A stretch of DNA of 35,153 nucleotides from a bacterium (GCA_021160245.1 JAGHCW010000028.1:1-35153), one strand, 5' to 3'; counted from the stretch's first letter, positions 1 to 8,669 are shown. The notes: a model not told the origin generated them from the letters alone. Numbers and translations: made by a program.

Positions 1-33
1 CTCTCTAGCATTCTCTGTGCTCTTCTTGCTCAT

Positions 34-94
34 GGCGGTGTTTCCTTTCTTCACCTTAATTGCCTTTTCTTACACAACTAAGGTAAACACCGCC
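34..94. repeat. imperfect inverted repeat at the left edge
   Basis: Arms GGCGGTGTTT (34-43) and AAACACCGCC (85-94) are perfectly complementary over 10 bases. Pairing continues with CCTT (44-47) and AAGG (80-83) if one T (84) is bulged, giving 14 pairs around a loop of about 32 bases. No T-rich tract follows, so a simple terminator is not shown. It lies downstream of the nuclease fragment and toxin-antitoxin genes and may mark the end of that accessory block. No gene is visible in 1-109. Confidence 0.4.
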
Positions 95-109
95 TAACCT
101 AATTTACAC

Positions 110-205
110 ACCTTTTGGGGTGAGCTCAGAGATTCCCATCTATCCAACCCATATAGCGCAATGTCTGGCCAACGACCTTGTCCGATTCACGTCCCTTACG
201 AGGCA
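110..205 (-). pseudogene. fragment of a NucS/DUF91-like nuclease gene
   Basis: Read on the minus strand from about 200 down to the TGA at 128-126, this stretch encodes a piece closely like residues 267-290 of the nuclease at 939-1964: both contain SDKV, GQ, LRYMGWI and NL in the same spacing. The DNA also aligns (131-198 against about 1094-1163), with roughly a quarter of positions changed, so it is a diverged relative and not a fresh copy. Nothing corresponding to the first 260 residues, nor to the catalytic Asp, is present. Upstream it abuts the end of the vapC-like toxin gene at 230. It is best read as the remnant of a second, tandem nuclease gene, most of which has been lost. Confidence 0.6.
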
Positions 206-229
206 GCTTGCCGTGATGTCTTGAGGATG

Positions 230-673
230 TCACGCAGCCTCGAAATCCCCAATCCATCTGACGAACGGATAGATTCGATAGGTCAGGTTATAGAGCTTGC
301 GGTCTCCGGTGTAGAAATCGCAGCCAAACTCACGAGCCAAATCGATATACGAAAAGTCATACGCTGAACATCGACAGGCTATAGCATCCGACAATATCGA
401 AGCGAACCGGTCGGGATGTTGTGGCACCAGACGAACGCCTGATGCCAATAGGTGATGAAGGTCTCTCAGAGCGTCACCTGGGGTCATCCTTGAGCTGGCT
501 GCCGCGCTACGAAGAACATTCACGACCTCATAGAGCCACAATGTTGGGGCGAAAAGTTCTATCCAACCCTCCATCGCCCCGGAGAGAAGCTCAAGAGCGG
601 TCTCGGCATGGTCCTCGTCACGGAATTCCCATTTCAACGCAACGCAGGCATCAATGACGACTACTCGTGCCAC
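230..673 (-). CDS. vapC: VapC-like PIN-domain toxin (ribonuclease)
   Basis: 147-residue PIN-domain protein. The acidic residues expected of a Mg2+-dependent RNase are visible: Asp8 in the first strand (VVVIDACVALKW), Glu49 in YEVVNVL, Asp106 in AYDFSYIDLA and Asp124 in TGDRKL. Length and motif order are those of VapC toxins, which cleave tRNA or rRNA and stop translation; the exact target cannot be read from sequence. The GTG start at 673-671 shares its G with the antitoxin TAG stop (TAGTG), so translation is coupled to the gene before it. No truncation is seen. The gene directly downstream is a broken nuclease fragment. Confidence 0.88.
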   Translation of the reverse strand: MARVVVIDACVALKWEFRDEDHAETALELLSGAMEGWIELFAPTLWLYEVVNVLRSAAASSRMTPGDALRDLHHLLASGVRLVPQHPDRFASILSDAIACRCSAYDFSYIDLAREFGCDFYTGDRKLYNLTYRIYPFVRWIGDFEAA

Positions 674-909
674 TAGCGTCTGCCCTCTACCACAAGCTCC
701 TTCACGGAACCTTCTAGTGCGGGCATTTCCATTCTGCGCCGCTTGAAGTACTCCAATATCTCCTTCTTTTTCCCCTCAGGAAGCGCCGCGTGAGAGCTTT
801 CCTTCGTCTCATCGGGGAAAATCACCAGGATGTCAACCGGACCCTTGAGGCCTAATCTGTCCGACAACCTGATATTTTCATTCTCATAAACACCCTTGAC
901 TGCTTTCAT
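673..909 (-). CDS. AF2212/DUF104-like antitoxin
   Basis: 78-residue protein starting MKAVKGVYEN, with a strand-rich N-terminus including LKGPVDILVIF (about residues 21-31) and a basic, helical C-terminal half (KKKEILEYFKRRR). This is the pattern of the small AF2212/PG0164-type antitoxins (DUF104) found next to PIN toxins. The N-terminal part would dimerise, possibly binding the operator, and the C-terminal tail would mask the toxin active site; that division is family knowledge, not seen here. The ATG at 909 is preceded by a strong GAGGGAG ribosome site. It overlaps the toxin by one base. A gap of 29 bases separates it from the nuclease gene upstream on the same strand, so the three may be co-transcribed. 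Confidence 0.8.
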   Translation of the reverse strand: MKAVKGVYENENIRLSDRLGLKGPVDILVIFPDETKESSHAALPEGKKKEILEYFKRRRMEMPALEGSVKELVVEGRR

Positions 910-938
910 TGGTATATCTCCCTCAAAGTCTGCCAGGA

Positions 939-1964
939 CTAGTTCGTTTTGAGCTGTTCTTCCTCACGCATCAAATTGAAATCAACCTGATAATACATCA
1001 GATCAATGTCCGGAGTCATCCTCAGCGCACAAAGGAGCTTGGGATCAGATTCTCTGCAGATTATCAGGCCCTTCACTTTCTGGCCTTCGGAGCAAAGATT
1101 CGCATTAATCCATCCCATATAGCGCAACATCTGCCCAGCAACTTTGTCCGATCCGCGTCCCCTCTTCAACTCAATTACAACAAGAGCATTCGAGGCATTC
1201 TCCACTGCGAGAATGTCTATATTGCCGATTCCAGTGGGAAACTGCTGGCCGACCACATTGCCGTCAGGGTCCCTATAAAGCTCGAGTTGCCTGTCGAATA
1301 TCCTGCCGAAATTCGACACGATAAATTCCTCGAGATACTTCTCCATAACGAAGTCCATAGACCCTTCAGTAATGTCAAGTTCTGGCCCGCGTCCAACCAT
1401 AAGATCATCATACTTGTCTTCATCGATCTCGTACCTGGAAACATCCGGTTCAGACTTGTTGCCAGCCATGAGTTCTCTATACCTGACCTCATCGATCTCC
1501 CTGATTGTTTGTTGGGAGAACTGCTTCCCGTTGACCTTCACATCCCGTGGTGTGTCGTGCCAGGCCACGCCAATGAAGTCAGAGTAGGGGTCATTGGTTG
1601 CGCCCCCCACCCTCTCGGCACCCTCAACCTCGTCATAGAAGGCCTCCTTTGTTACGGTTCCGACCCCTGCGATCCGTTTGGTTCCCCTTCGTGTGATGAT
1701 GATGTCTCCAACCTTGACTTCGTGCCAGAATGCCCATGTTGTATTAATCGCCTTGGTCTTGGACTGCTTGCACCAGTCTGGATGCTTTTCTTCCACGGCC
1801 TTCCCCAGATCTACCTGGCTCATTCCTGATGTATCACCCAACCCATAAGTAATCGCGATTACGCTATTTGCCCCATCATAATTCCAGGCCCTGTCCCATA
1901 TCTCCGGCTTCCGCACATCGTGCGGGGACATCACCCAATATCTGACCGTGGTCCTTCTCTCCAA
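939..1964 (-). CDS. PUA/EVE-like domain fused to NucS/DUF91-like PDDEXK nuclease
   Basis: 341 residues in two parts. Residues 8-135 resemble the PUA/EVE-type modules of restriction enzymes that read modified bases (aromatic-rich start YWVMSPHD, then WAFWHEVKVGDIIITRRG and GVGTV). Residues 205-330 carry a PDDEXK nuclease core like NucS/DUF91: Asp250 in GNID, Glu265 and Lys267 in VVIELK, then Gln278 and RYMGW. An acidic linker lies between. Together this suggests a single-chain nuclease aimed at modified or damaged DNA, possibly phage DNA; that role is inference. Start is uncertain: TTG at 1964 gives full length but has only a weak ribosome site, and Met12 at 1931 is an alternative. It precedes the toxin-antitoxin pair, and a fragment of a relative lies beyond that pair. 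Confidence 0.72.
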   Translation of the reverse strand: MERRTTVRYWVMSPHDVRKPEIWDRAWNYDGANSVIAITYGLGDTSGMSQVDLGKAVEEKHPDWCKQSKTKAINTTWAFWHEVKVGDIIITRRGTKRIAGVGTVTKEAFYDEVEGAERVGGATNDPYSDFIGVAWHDTPRDVKVNGKQFSQQTIREIDEVRYRELMAGNKSEPDVSRYEIDEDKYDDLMVGRGPELDITEGSMDFVMEKYLEEFIVSNFGRIFDRQLELYRDPDGNVVGQQFPTGIGNIDILAVENASNALVVIELKRGRGSDKVAGQMLRYMGWINANLCSEGQKVKGLIICRESDPKLLCALRMTPDIDLMYYQVDFNLMREEEQLKTN

Positions 1965-2021
1965 TAACCCGTTGTCTTATCATCAATTATATTGCCATGA
2001 ATTCGGCAGCCTTCATCCCTC

Positions 2022-3011
2022 TCACGGCACCTCAATGCCATCCAGGATCGTCTTCACGATGTCGTCGGAGGTCTTCTCCTCCGCCTCGGCCTCGTACGTG
2101 AGGATGATACGGTGCCTCAAGATGTCGGGCGCGATGGCCTTGATGTCGTCGGGCGTCACGTAGCCCCGATGCCGCAAGAAAGCTTGCGCCCGCGCCGCCA
2201 TCGTGATGTAGATCGAGGCGCGAGGCGAGGCGCCGTATTCGATCATCTGGGAGAGCTCGGATAGGCCGTGCTTAGCGGGGAAGCGCGTGGCAAAGACGAT
2301 GTTGACGATGTAGTCCTTGAGCTTGTCTTCCATGTATATCTGGCTCACAAGGCCCCGCGCCTCGAGTATCCGCTCGGGCTCAACGACGCGATTGACGACA
2401 GGCTCCTCTTGCATGGTCATGCGGTCGATTATCTGCCGCTCCTCCTCCTTGCTGGGGTACGAGATGAGCACCTTCAGCATGAACCTATCAACCTGCGCCT
2501 CGGGCAGGGGATACGTCCCCTCCTGCTCGATCGGGTTCTGCGTTGCCAGCACCAGAAACGGCTTCTGAAGCGGATACGTCTCCTTCCCTATCGTTACCTG
2601 ACGCTCCTGCATCGCCTCTAAAAGGGCACTCTGCACCTTCGCGGGAGCGCGGTTGATCTCGTCCGCAAGGATTATGTTTGAAAATAGCGGGCCTTTATGA
2701 GGCGTGAACTCGCCAGTCTTCTGGCTATAGACCATCGTGCCGATTAGATCGGCCGGAAGCAGGTCCGGTGTGAACTGTATCCTCTGAAATCCCGCATTCA
2801 TTGTGCCGGCAAGGGATTTGACCGACAGCGTCTTGGCGAGGCCCGGCACCCCCTCTAGCAGAATGTGGCCGTCCGCCAGCAGGCCGATCAACAGGCGGTC
2901 AATCATCGCATCCTGGCCGACAATTACCCTCTTGATCTCATTTACAATGTCATCGACAAACGCGCTCTCTTGCCCTATCCGCTCGTGCAGCTCGCGTACC
3001 AGAACGTCCAT
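2022..3011 (-). CDS. moxR: MoxR-family AAA+ ATPase
   Basis: 329 residues, the usual MoxR length. Walker A GVPGLAKT at 54-61, Walker B ILADEIN at 114-120, sensor 1 ATQNP at 156-160, and EAQVDRF with the arginine finger near 176 are all intact. MoxR proteins are chaperone-like ATPases that mature or insert metal cofactors into partner proteins and are usually followed by DUF58 and von Willebrand A genes. Neither is present here: upstream on the strand is a metallo-hydrolase and downstream the nuclease, so this is a stand-alone moxR or its partners have moved. ATG at 3011 has GGGAG about ten bases ahead. A palindrome CCCGGCCGGG and an AT-rich stretch lie in the 120-base gap before it; I cannot pick a promoter with confidence. 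Confidence 0.93.
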   Translation of the reverse strand: MDVLVRELHERIGQESAFVDDIVNEIKRVIVGQDAMIDRLLIGLLADGHILLEGVPGLAKTLSVKSLAGTMNAGFQRIQFTPDLLPADLIGTMVYSQKTGEFTPHKGPLFSNIILADEINRAPAKVQSALLEAMQERQVTIGKETYPLQKPFLVLATQNPIEQEGTYPLPEAQVDRFMLKVLISYPSKEEERQIIDRMTMQEEPVVNRVVEPERILEARGLVSQIYMEDKLKDYIVNIVFATRFPAKHGLSELSQMIEYGASPRASIYITMAARAQAFLRHRGYVTPDDIKAIAPDILRHRIILTYEAEAEEKTSDDIVKTILDGIEVP

Positions 3012-3131
3012 AGCTATAGGTCTCCCGCAATTGGTTTGCTAATCCAGCATTTTGCCTCTTTGTGATATAACAAATCAGCGGGCGAGGTAACCCGGCCGGG
3101 ATGTGTTTAGGCGAAAAGGGGCAGAGGATAT

Positions 3132-3914
3132 CTAGTCGATTGCTACGACAGCGCTCGGGCATTCGCGATAGGTCATCTCTAGCGTGATGTCTCGCCTTTC
3201 TGCCTCGTCCAAGACTTCGATGGCCGCCTCAAGGGCAAGCTCCTTGGTGTTGTTTTCCTCGCTGAGATGACACAGAAACACCGCGGCGAGGTCGTCATGG
3301 ATTAGCTCGGACAGAAGGTCTGCTGACTGCTCGTTGGAGAGATGCCCATGACGACTGGCTATCCGTTGCTTGAGGCTCCAGGGATACGGACCATCGAGCA
3401 ACATCCGCCGGTCATGATTGGTCTCCAGAACTAAAGCGTCGCAGCCGGCAAGGGCGTGCTTGACGACTTTTGTCGCGTAGCCGAGGTCGGTGGCAATCCC
3501 CACCTTGGTCCCGTTCGCCTTGATCACAAATCCGAAGGGATTGGCCGCATCGTGAGGAACTGGGAACGGCGTGATCTGGAGGTCTTCAATGTCAAAAGGC
3601 TTGCCGGATTCGATTAGCTTAATCTGGTTCCCGTCGATCTTTTGAAATCGAGTTGCCGCACAAGCGAGTGTTTTCGCATTGACATATACCGGGCATCGGA
3701 GCTTTCGTGCTACCGGACCTACACCCGCAACATGGTCACTGTGCTCGTGGCTGATCACAACCGCGTCAATGCTGAGGGGGTCCACGCCAATAGACTGCAA
3801 GCGTGCTGACGTGCGAGACCACGGGAGACCGGCGTCCAGAAGGATGCGGCTCTCCCCGGATTCTATCAATGTGCAATTGCCGGAGCTGCAGCTAGAGAGG
3901 ACACATATTCTCAC
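3132..3914 (-). CDS. YycJ/WalJ-like metallo-beta-lactamase-fold hydrolase
   Basis: 260 residues with the complete two-metal site of the MBL fold: His56, His58, Asp60 and His61 in HEHSDH, His121 in PVPHDAANPFGF, Asp143 in ATDLGY and His216 in CHLSEENN. The GHLSNEQSA segment (190-198) is typical of the YycJ/WalJ branch, small cytoplasmic hydrolases proposed to act on nucleic acid ends or DNA repair intermediates in Firmicutes; the substrate here is unknown. The start is GTG at 3914 with AGGA just ahead. Only nine bases separate it from the end of the DUF3352-type gene upstream, so both are probably on one transcript. Confidence 0.87.
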   Translation of the reverse strand: MRICVLSSCSSGNCTLIESGESRILLDAGLPWSRTSARLQSIGVDPLSIDAVVISHEHSDHVAGVGPVARKLRCPVYVNAKTLACAATRFQKIDGNQIKLIESGKPFDIEDLQITPFPVPHDAANPFGFVIKANGTKVGIATDLGYATKVVKHALAGCDALVLETNHDRRMLLDGPYPWSLKQRIASRHGHLSNEQSADLLSELIHDDLAAVFLCHLSEENNTKELALEAAIEVLDEAERRDITLEMTYRECPSAVVAID

Positions 3915-3923
3915 AGGTCCTGC

Positions 3924-5708
3924 TCAGTCGGCCTCAATCAGGACATGTCCAAAGACTCTTTGGCTTCTGTCGCTTTCGTAGATGGTCGTGCTGAAGCTCG
4001 CTTTAAGGGGAGCAACCAGCATATCAACGAACTCCAGGGTGCTCTTTGTATCCGCACTGGAACCGCCAAACCGCTCAATGGCAATTCTTATCTGTCCCCA
4101 TAGATTCTCAAAATCGACGTACAGTATCTGGTTGCTCTCTTTCGGGAATTCCCCGCTGATCTTGCTATATCTGGACTCATCCTTGAAGAGCTCGTGTTTG
4201 CCGGACATGCAATCGATCATGGTGTTGACCTGGCTCCGGCCAAAGCCGATTAAGAAATGCTTGTCCAAGACCGCAGCAGCTAGAGTCATCTCACCGATTG
4301 GCATCGGCAGCCGTATCTCATGTATCTTGTAGCCCTTGTATTCGTCGTCAACGTGTGTTGCTTTCGGCGCTTTGTCCTTTGCGAAACTCAACATGTAGTC
4401 GCCGATCTTGGGGAAGGCCGTGAAGAGCTTATCCGGATCCTCTGAACTGCAAACAAAGCCCAGCTCGGGCAATGACAAGACCTGGGCGAGATCAAGGCCC
4501 TTGAAATAAAATCCGGCATCGGACCCTACCGCGGGCAGCAGGTCTTCGGTCAATGAGAGTCCGATGTTTTTCTCCAGCTCCGCAGCATATCCGGAGGCCA
4601 GTATGGCGATCATCGGATTCTGGTTCGAGGCGGATTGCAGAGCGATCTCATACATCATCTTCGCGCTCAAGCAGTTCATTGCACCGACGAAGATAGCGCC
4701 TTTTGGGATGAATGATAGTATCGGCAGGACTTCCGGTTTGAACTTCTTGTACATCGCGAGTATCTGCTCGTCCGTCTTCTCCTTGTCAAGAACTGTCAAG
4801 CCATCGAATAGGAGGCCATTCTTGATGTAACCTCGCGCTAGACTCTGGCCGGCGGTCTTGGGTATGCCTTGCATCGGCGGCTGTTGTGGAAATCCCGGCA
4901 GGCTAGCGGTCATGGCGGCCGCGATGGCCTCCGTTAGATTCTCCAAGTCTATGAACGCGTCAAGGAAATAGCCCGGCTCAAGTTCTTGGGCAAGCGCTCT
5001 ATAGCGGGCAGAATTGGCCAGGCTGCCGTCAGTCTTGCCCTGGCTTAAGCCGATGATCGTCTTCAGGGTGTCGAGTTTCGAGGATACTGCCAGACAACCA
5101 GATACGCTGCAGAAGCTGACTTCCTGCTTGCCGCCCGGCTCGACTGCCGTAGTTATTTTAACGCCCTTGTGGCTGGATTCTGTGACGTTGGCCTGCTTGC
5201 TATCCTCAAGGGATGCTCGTATCAACGAAACTAGATTGCTCAGCTTCTTCTTGTCCCCGATCTTGGCGATGAAGCTGACTGCCCACTCGCCCTCCGCGGC
5301 CCCCTGAGATAGGGCGAATCCAACATCATCTCCGAGCACTTCCCATATTAGGTCCGTGGTAACATCACCTTTCAGCTCGGCCGATGCCAACCTGAGCTTC
5401 TCGTCGAGCTGCACGAACGATGGAGCGACGTTCTCTTTCCAAAAAGAGCTTGTGCTCAGCCTTTTGTAGTAATTGCTGGTCTCAACCGTATCTCTTATCT
5501 TTGAGACATCGGAGATAGCGACGTAAATAGCCGCTGTCTCTGGGAGCATCGAAGCCATGGCCGAGGGCTGAGCTTTAAAAGCAGGGCTGGAAACCATTTT
5601 CTTGGCGGAAGCCCGGCCAGTCTTGCCGGTTTCCATCTGTGTCAGAATATAGGTGAGAGCCAACCCGACAACTAGCAGAAAGACAATGATAATGACTATC
5701 TTTTTCAC
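3924..5708 (-). CDS. DUF3352-type membrane-anchored protein
   Basis: 594 residues. A basic start and hydrophobic stretch (about residues 4-24) form an uncleaved anchor, leaving most of the chain outside the inner membrane. After a Ser/Ala/Lys linker the body begins LPETAAIYVAISDVSKI, which matches the opening of DUF3352 proteins, and the same kind of segment (a proline, a hydrophobic strand, then a short helix) recurs through the chain. No catalytic motif is recognisable, and the function of the family is not established. The start is GTG at 5708 with AGAGG nine bases ahead. It lies between the transketolase genes and the metallo-hydrolase, 72 bases downstream of the former, and is likely co-transcribed with the latter. 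Confidence 0.65.
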   Translation of the reverse strand: MKKIVIIIVFLLVVGLALTYILTQMETGKTGRASAKKMVSSPAFKAQPSAMASMLPETAAIYVAISDVSKIRDTVETSNYYKRLSTSSFWKENVAPSFVQLDEKLRLASAELKGDVTTDLIWEVLGDDVGFALSQGAAEGEWAVSFIAKIGDKKKLSNLVSLIRASLEDSKQANVTESSHKGVKITTAVEPGGKQEVSFCSVSGCLAVSSKLDTLKTIIGLSQGKTDGSLANSARYRALAQELEPGYFLDAFIDLENLTEAIAAAMTASLPGFPQQPPMQGIPKTAGQSLARGYIKNGLLFDGLTVLDKEKTDEQILAMYKKFKPEVLPILSFIPKGAIFVGAMNCLSAKMMYEIALQSASNQNPMIAILASGYAAELEKNIGLSLTEDLLPAVGSDAGFYFKGLDLAQVLSLPELGFVCSSEDPDKLFTAFPKIGDYMLSFAKDKAPKATHVDDEYKGYKIHEIRLPMPIGEMTLAAAVLDKHFLIGFGRSQVNTMIDCMSGKHELFKDESRYSKISGEFPKESNQILYVDFENLWGQIRIAIERFGGSSADTKSTLEFVDMLVAPLKASFSTTIYESDRSQRVFGHVLIEAD

Positions 5709-5780
5709 GGCCTGCTACCTCTATATCATTAAGTTGTTCTCAAATACCGACCGATACAAACACAACTTCGCTTGGTCAAT

Positions 5781-6749
5781 CTAGCCTCTGTAGTCGCGGT
5801 AGAGGGCACGGGCATTCTCTGCAATGGCCTTGGGCGTAAGTCCGTACAAATCAAGCAGCCTGCAGGGAGAGCCCGATACCGCGAATCGATCCATTGTCCC
5901 CATGCGTTTCACAGGGACCGGCGAACTCTCACACAGCGTCTCGCAGACCGCGCTTCCAAGACCTCCTGTAATCGAGTGCTCCTCAACTGTCATGATTAGC
6001 CCTGTCTCCCTGGCTGCCCCTATCACGATTTCTTTGTCGAGCGGTTTGATCGTTGACATGTTGATAACCCGAGCGCCTATGCCCTCTGTTTCCAGCATTT
6101 TGGAGGCCTGAAGCGAGAAGTCCACCATGAGCCCGCAAGCGATTATAGCGATGTCGTTCCCTTGCCTGAGCGTTCTGCCCTTTCCGAACTCAAAATCCAT
6201 ATCTGGTGGATTGACAACAGGGAGATTCTCCCGCGAGCCCCGGACATATAGGGGGCCATCAAGCGACAGGCTCTTGCGGATGACACCTCTCATCTCATTG
6301 GCGTCCATTGGCAACACAACTGTCATGTTGGGCAGCACTCGCATAAGCGCGATATCCTCGGTGCAGTGGTGAGTTGGGCCGTCCTCACCCACGGTTAGGC
6401 CTCCGTGACTCGCAACTAGCTTCACAGGAAGACGGTTCAGGCAAAGCGAGAGCCTTATCTGCTCCCAAGCCCGGCCCGCCTCGAATATGGCAAATGTGCT
6501 GGCAAATGGAATCTTGCCCACTAGCGCGAGGCCCGCGGCCGTTCCGATCATATCCTGCTCAGAAATGCCCATGTTGAAAAAACGGTCCGGATACTCCTTA
6601 GCGAATCTGCCAGTCCGAGTTGACGACGAGAGATCAGCATCAAGAACTACGATGTCCGCATTATCCTTTGCCAGCTCGATCAGCGTCTCAACATAGACGT
6701 CCCGAAGACCCACTAACTTCCTATCTTGGCAAAACTCTCCAAGCCCCAT
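5781..6749 (-). CDS. transketolase, C-terminal subunit
   Basis: 322 residues covering the pyrimidine-binding and C-terminal domains of transketolase. The conserved ISEQDMIGTAAGLA helix with the catalytic Glu, GPTHHCTEDIALMR and EEHSITGGLGSA are intact. It must pair with the N-terminal subunit to bind thiamine diphosphate and move two-carbon units between sugar phosphates in the non-oxidative pentose phosphate pathway. The ATG overlaps the TGA of the upstream gene by one base (TGATG), and GGAGG stands ten bases ahead, so equal synthesis of both halves is expected. The C-terminus (ENARALYRDYRG) looks complete. Split transketolases are common in anaerobic bacteria and archaea. A 1-deoxyxylulose-5-phosphate synthase is a less likely alternative, since that enzyme is normally a single chain. 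Confidence 0.93.
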   Translation of the reverse strand: MGLGEFCQDRKLVGLRDVYVETLIELAKDNADIVVLDADLSSSTRTGRFAKEYPDRFFNMGISEQDMIGTAAGLALVGKIPFASTFAIFEAGRAWEQIRLSLCLNRLPVKLVASHGGLTVGEDGPTHHCTEDIALMRVLPNMTVVLPMDANEMRGVIRKSLSLDGPLYVRGSRENLPVVNPPDMDFEFGKGRTLRQGNDIAIIACGLMVDFSLQASKMLETEGIGARVINMSTIKPLDKEIVIGAARETGLIMTVEEHSITGGLGSAVCETLCESSPVPVKRMGTMDRFAVSGSPCRLLDLYGLTPKAIAENARALYRDYRG

Positions 6750-7597
6750 CAGCTTTTGCCCTCCAGAAGAACGGAGCCACCGAGCTCCTTCATTGCGGCA
6801 CGCAACTCGTCCATATTTGGTGTTACTCCGTGAAAGCCAACCTTACCCTCAATGAAGGACACGCCCTTGCCCTTGGTTGTCCTCGCCACAATCATGTTCG
6901 GCTTATCGCCATCCCTCGCCTCGGCCGCAGCTATCGCCTCGTCTATCTGCGCGAAGTCATGGCCGTCAATCTCCTGGACGTTCCAGCCAAAGGATTCCCA
7001 CTTGGCCGCTATCGGCTCCACGTTCATGACGTCCTGGACTCGCCCGTCAATCTGCAGCTGGTTTGCGTCGATAAACGCCACTAGGTTCTTGAGCTTGTAG
7101 TGAGCCGCGCTCATGGCCGCCTCCCAAATCTGTCCCTCTTGAATCTCACCGTCGCCCAAAATCGCATACACTTTAGAATCGCTGGATGAAAGCCTCAGGC
7201 CGAGCGCCATTCCACAAGCAATAGAAAGCCCCTGCCCCAAGGAACCGGTGGAAGCATCCACGCCCGGCGTCCGAAGCATATCCGGATGCCCCTGAAGAGA
7301 ACCGTCAACGCGTCTCAGCCTGAAAAGCACATCCTTAGGGATGAACCCGCGCATCGCGAGCATCGTATAGAGGGCCGGAGCGGCGTGTCCTTTGGACAGG
7401 ACAAGCCGGTCGCGATCGGGCCAACTCGGTTCCGATGGCCGAAGACGCATCTTGTGGAAGTAAAGATATGCCAGAATCTCGACGACGGAGAGCGAGCCCC
7501 CCGTATGACCGGAACCGGCTTTCGTAAGCATGTTTAGGATCAGAATGCGCGATTCTCTTGCCAGCTCGACAAGACGCGATTGCTCCTTTGGGTCCAT
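6749..7597 (-). CDS. transketolase, N-terminal subunit
   Basis: 282 residues forming the diphosphate-binding half of transketolase. Visible are His31 in GSGHTGGSLS, His71 in SKGHAAPALY, His104 in LQGHPD and the thiamine-diphosphate motif GDGEIQEG (148-155) ending in ANQ (178-180). I place the start at ATG 7597, preceded by AGGAGCAGGA, because the protein then begins where relatives begin; an in-frame TTG at 7642 would add 15 residues without similarity. It is the first gene of the two-gene transketolase unit. The 200 bases ahead hold no gene. Confidence 0.93.
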   Translation of the reverse strand: MDPKEQSRLVELARESRILILNMLTKAGSGHTGGSLSVVEILAYLYFHKMRLRPSEPSWPDRDRLVLSKGHAAPALYTMLAMRGFIPKDVLFRLRRVDGSLQGHPDMLRTPGVDASTGSLGQGLSIACGMALGLRLSSSDSKVYAILGDGEIQEGQIWEAAMSAAHYKLKNLVAFIDANQLQIDGRVQDVMNVEPIAAKWESFGWNVQEIDGHDFAQIDEAIAAAEARDGDKPNMIVARTTKGKGVSFIEGKVGFHGVTPNMDELRAAMKELGGSVLLEGKS

Positions 7598-7799
7598 ATT
7601 ATGATTCCTGCTCCTAATATTCTGGTTTGAAATAGCTAACAAAGACAGGTCGTCCGAACGCTATCCTAGAGCCCTGCCTCCTCTGTATTCGCAGTCGCCT
7701 TTTTACGATTATACCCTAAATAGTCAGAAATTGCACGAATATCCCGCAAGGCCTGCCTCGGCGTAACCGAGATTCTATAATAGAGGCCCGAGATGATTG

Positions 7800-8465
7800 C
7801 TAAAGGCCCTTTGCCCCCCCCGCTTGAGCGTATTCGATCTGCTCCTTGGTCAACCCCGAAACGCCCTCAAAACTAGAGCCTTTAACCTTCGCATACCTGA
7901 GATTGATCCCATCGAGCTTGGCGCTAGAGAAGTTGGCGTCGGTAAGCTTGGCTCTGTGGAAATTGCTCACCTGGCCATCGCACCCACAGAGTGAGGCGTC
8001 CTTAAGATTGGCATTCTCAAAACTCGCCCCTCTTACATTTGCCCCCGTGAGGTCCGCACCCTTAAGGTTGGCCTGATAGAGATTGCCTCGCTCAAGCTTC
8101 ACACATACCAACTTGGCCCTCTTCATGCTGGCCCATTCCAGATTCGCGTTCGTCAGGTCCGCCTGTGATAGGTCGGCGCCCTGAAGATCAGAGTCCTTGA
8201 AGTGGGCTCGTATAAGGCTCGAATTGACAAGCTTGGCGTTCTCAAGATCAGCTTTGTAAAAATCACATTCGTCAAGGATTGCGTCTGAGAAGTCTGCATT
8301 ATCAAGAACCGCCCTGTAGAAATTAGCTCCGCGAAGATTGCAGCCCCTCAAACTTACGCCCGAAAGGTCCGTCTCCACGAGATTCGCCCCAGCGAGGTCC
8401 ATGCCGTCTGCACTCTCCCCGGCGGCTATCAATCTCAGTAATTCATCTCGACCAAAATCACTCAT
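7800..8465 (-). CDS. pentapeptide-repeat protein
   Basis: 221 residues. From about residue 20 to 205 the sequence is nearly continuous A(D/N)LXX-type repeats, for example ADLSQADLTNANLEW, which fold into a right-handed four-sided beta helix. No signal peptide or membrane segment is seen, so it is probably cytoplasmic. Some pentapeptide proteins mimic DNA and protect gyrase (Qnr, MfpA), but most have unknown roles and nothing here selects one. The start is chosen at ATG 8465, with GGGGAG eight bases ahead; an in-frame start at 8639 would add 58 residues of unrelated composition. The C-terminal GLTKEQIEYAQ cap is common in this family. It stands alone, with a large non-coding stretch upstream. 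Confidence 0.88.
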   Translation of the reverse strand: MSDFGRDELLRLIAAGESADGMDLAGANLVETDLSGVSLRGCNLRGANFYRAVLDNADFSDAILDECDFYKADLENAKLVNSSLIRAHFKDSDLQGADLSQADLTNANLEWASMKRAKLVCVKLERGNLYQANLKGADLTGANVRGASFENANLKDASLCGCDGQVSNFHRAKLTDANFSSAKLDGINLRYAKVKGSSFEGVSGLTKEQIEYAQAGGAKGL

Positions 8466-8669
8466 GCGCCAATCTCCCCAGCGTCTCTCACGCGCCCCGG
8501 GCATAAATAGTGAGGGGGCATATAGTGGCGATGATAGTAAGGGAAGCCGCGCCGCATTGTCAAGGACGGACGCCCGACCCAAATAATCAGATTGACCGCA
8601 AAGGACATCGAGGGATGAACACGTTTGCCGGCTGCCCATAGGTTATGAGCTCGATAGAAGTCGGTCTGT

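Noticed and set aside
909-1829. 306-codon open frame on the plus strand opposite the nuclease gene
   Set aside because: It mirrors the nuclease gene, has no recognisable domain, and the nuclease frame shows intact catalytic motifs.
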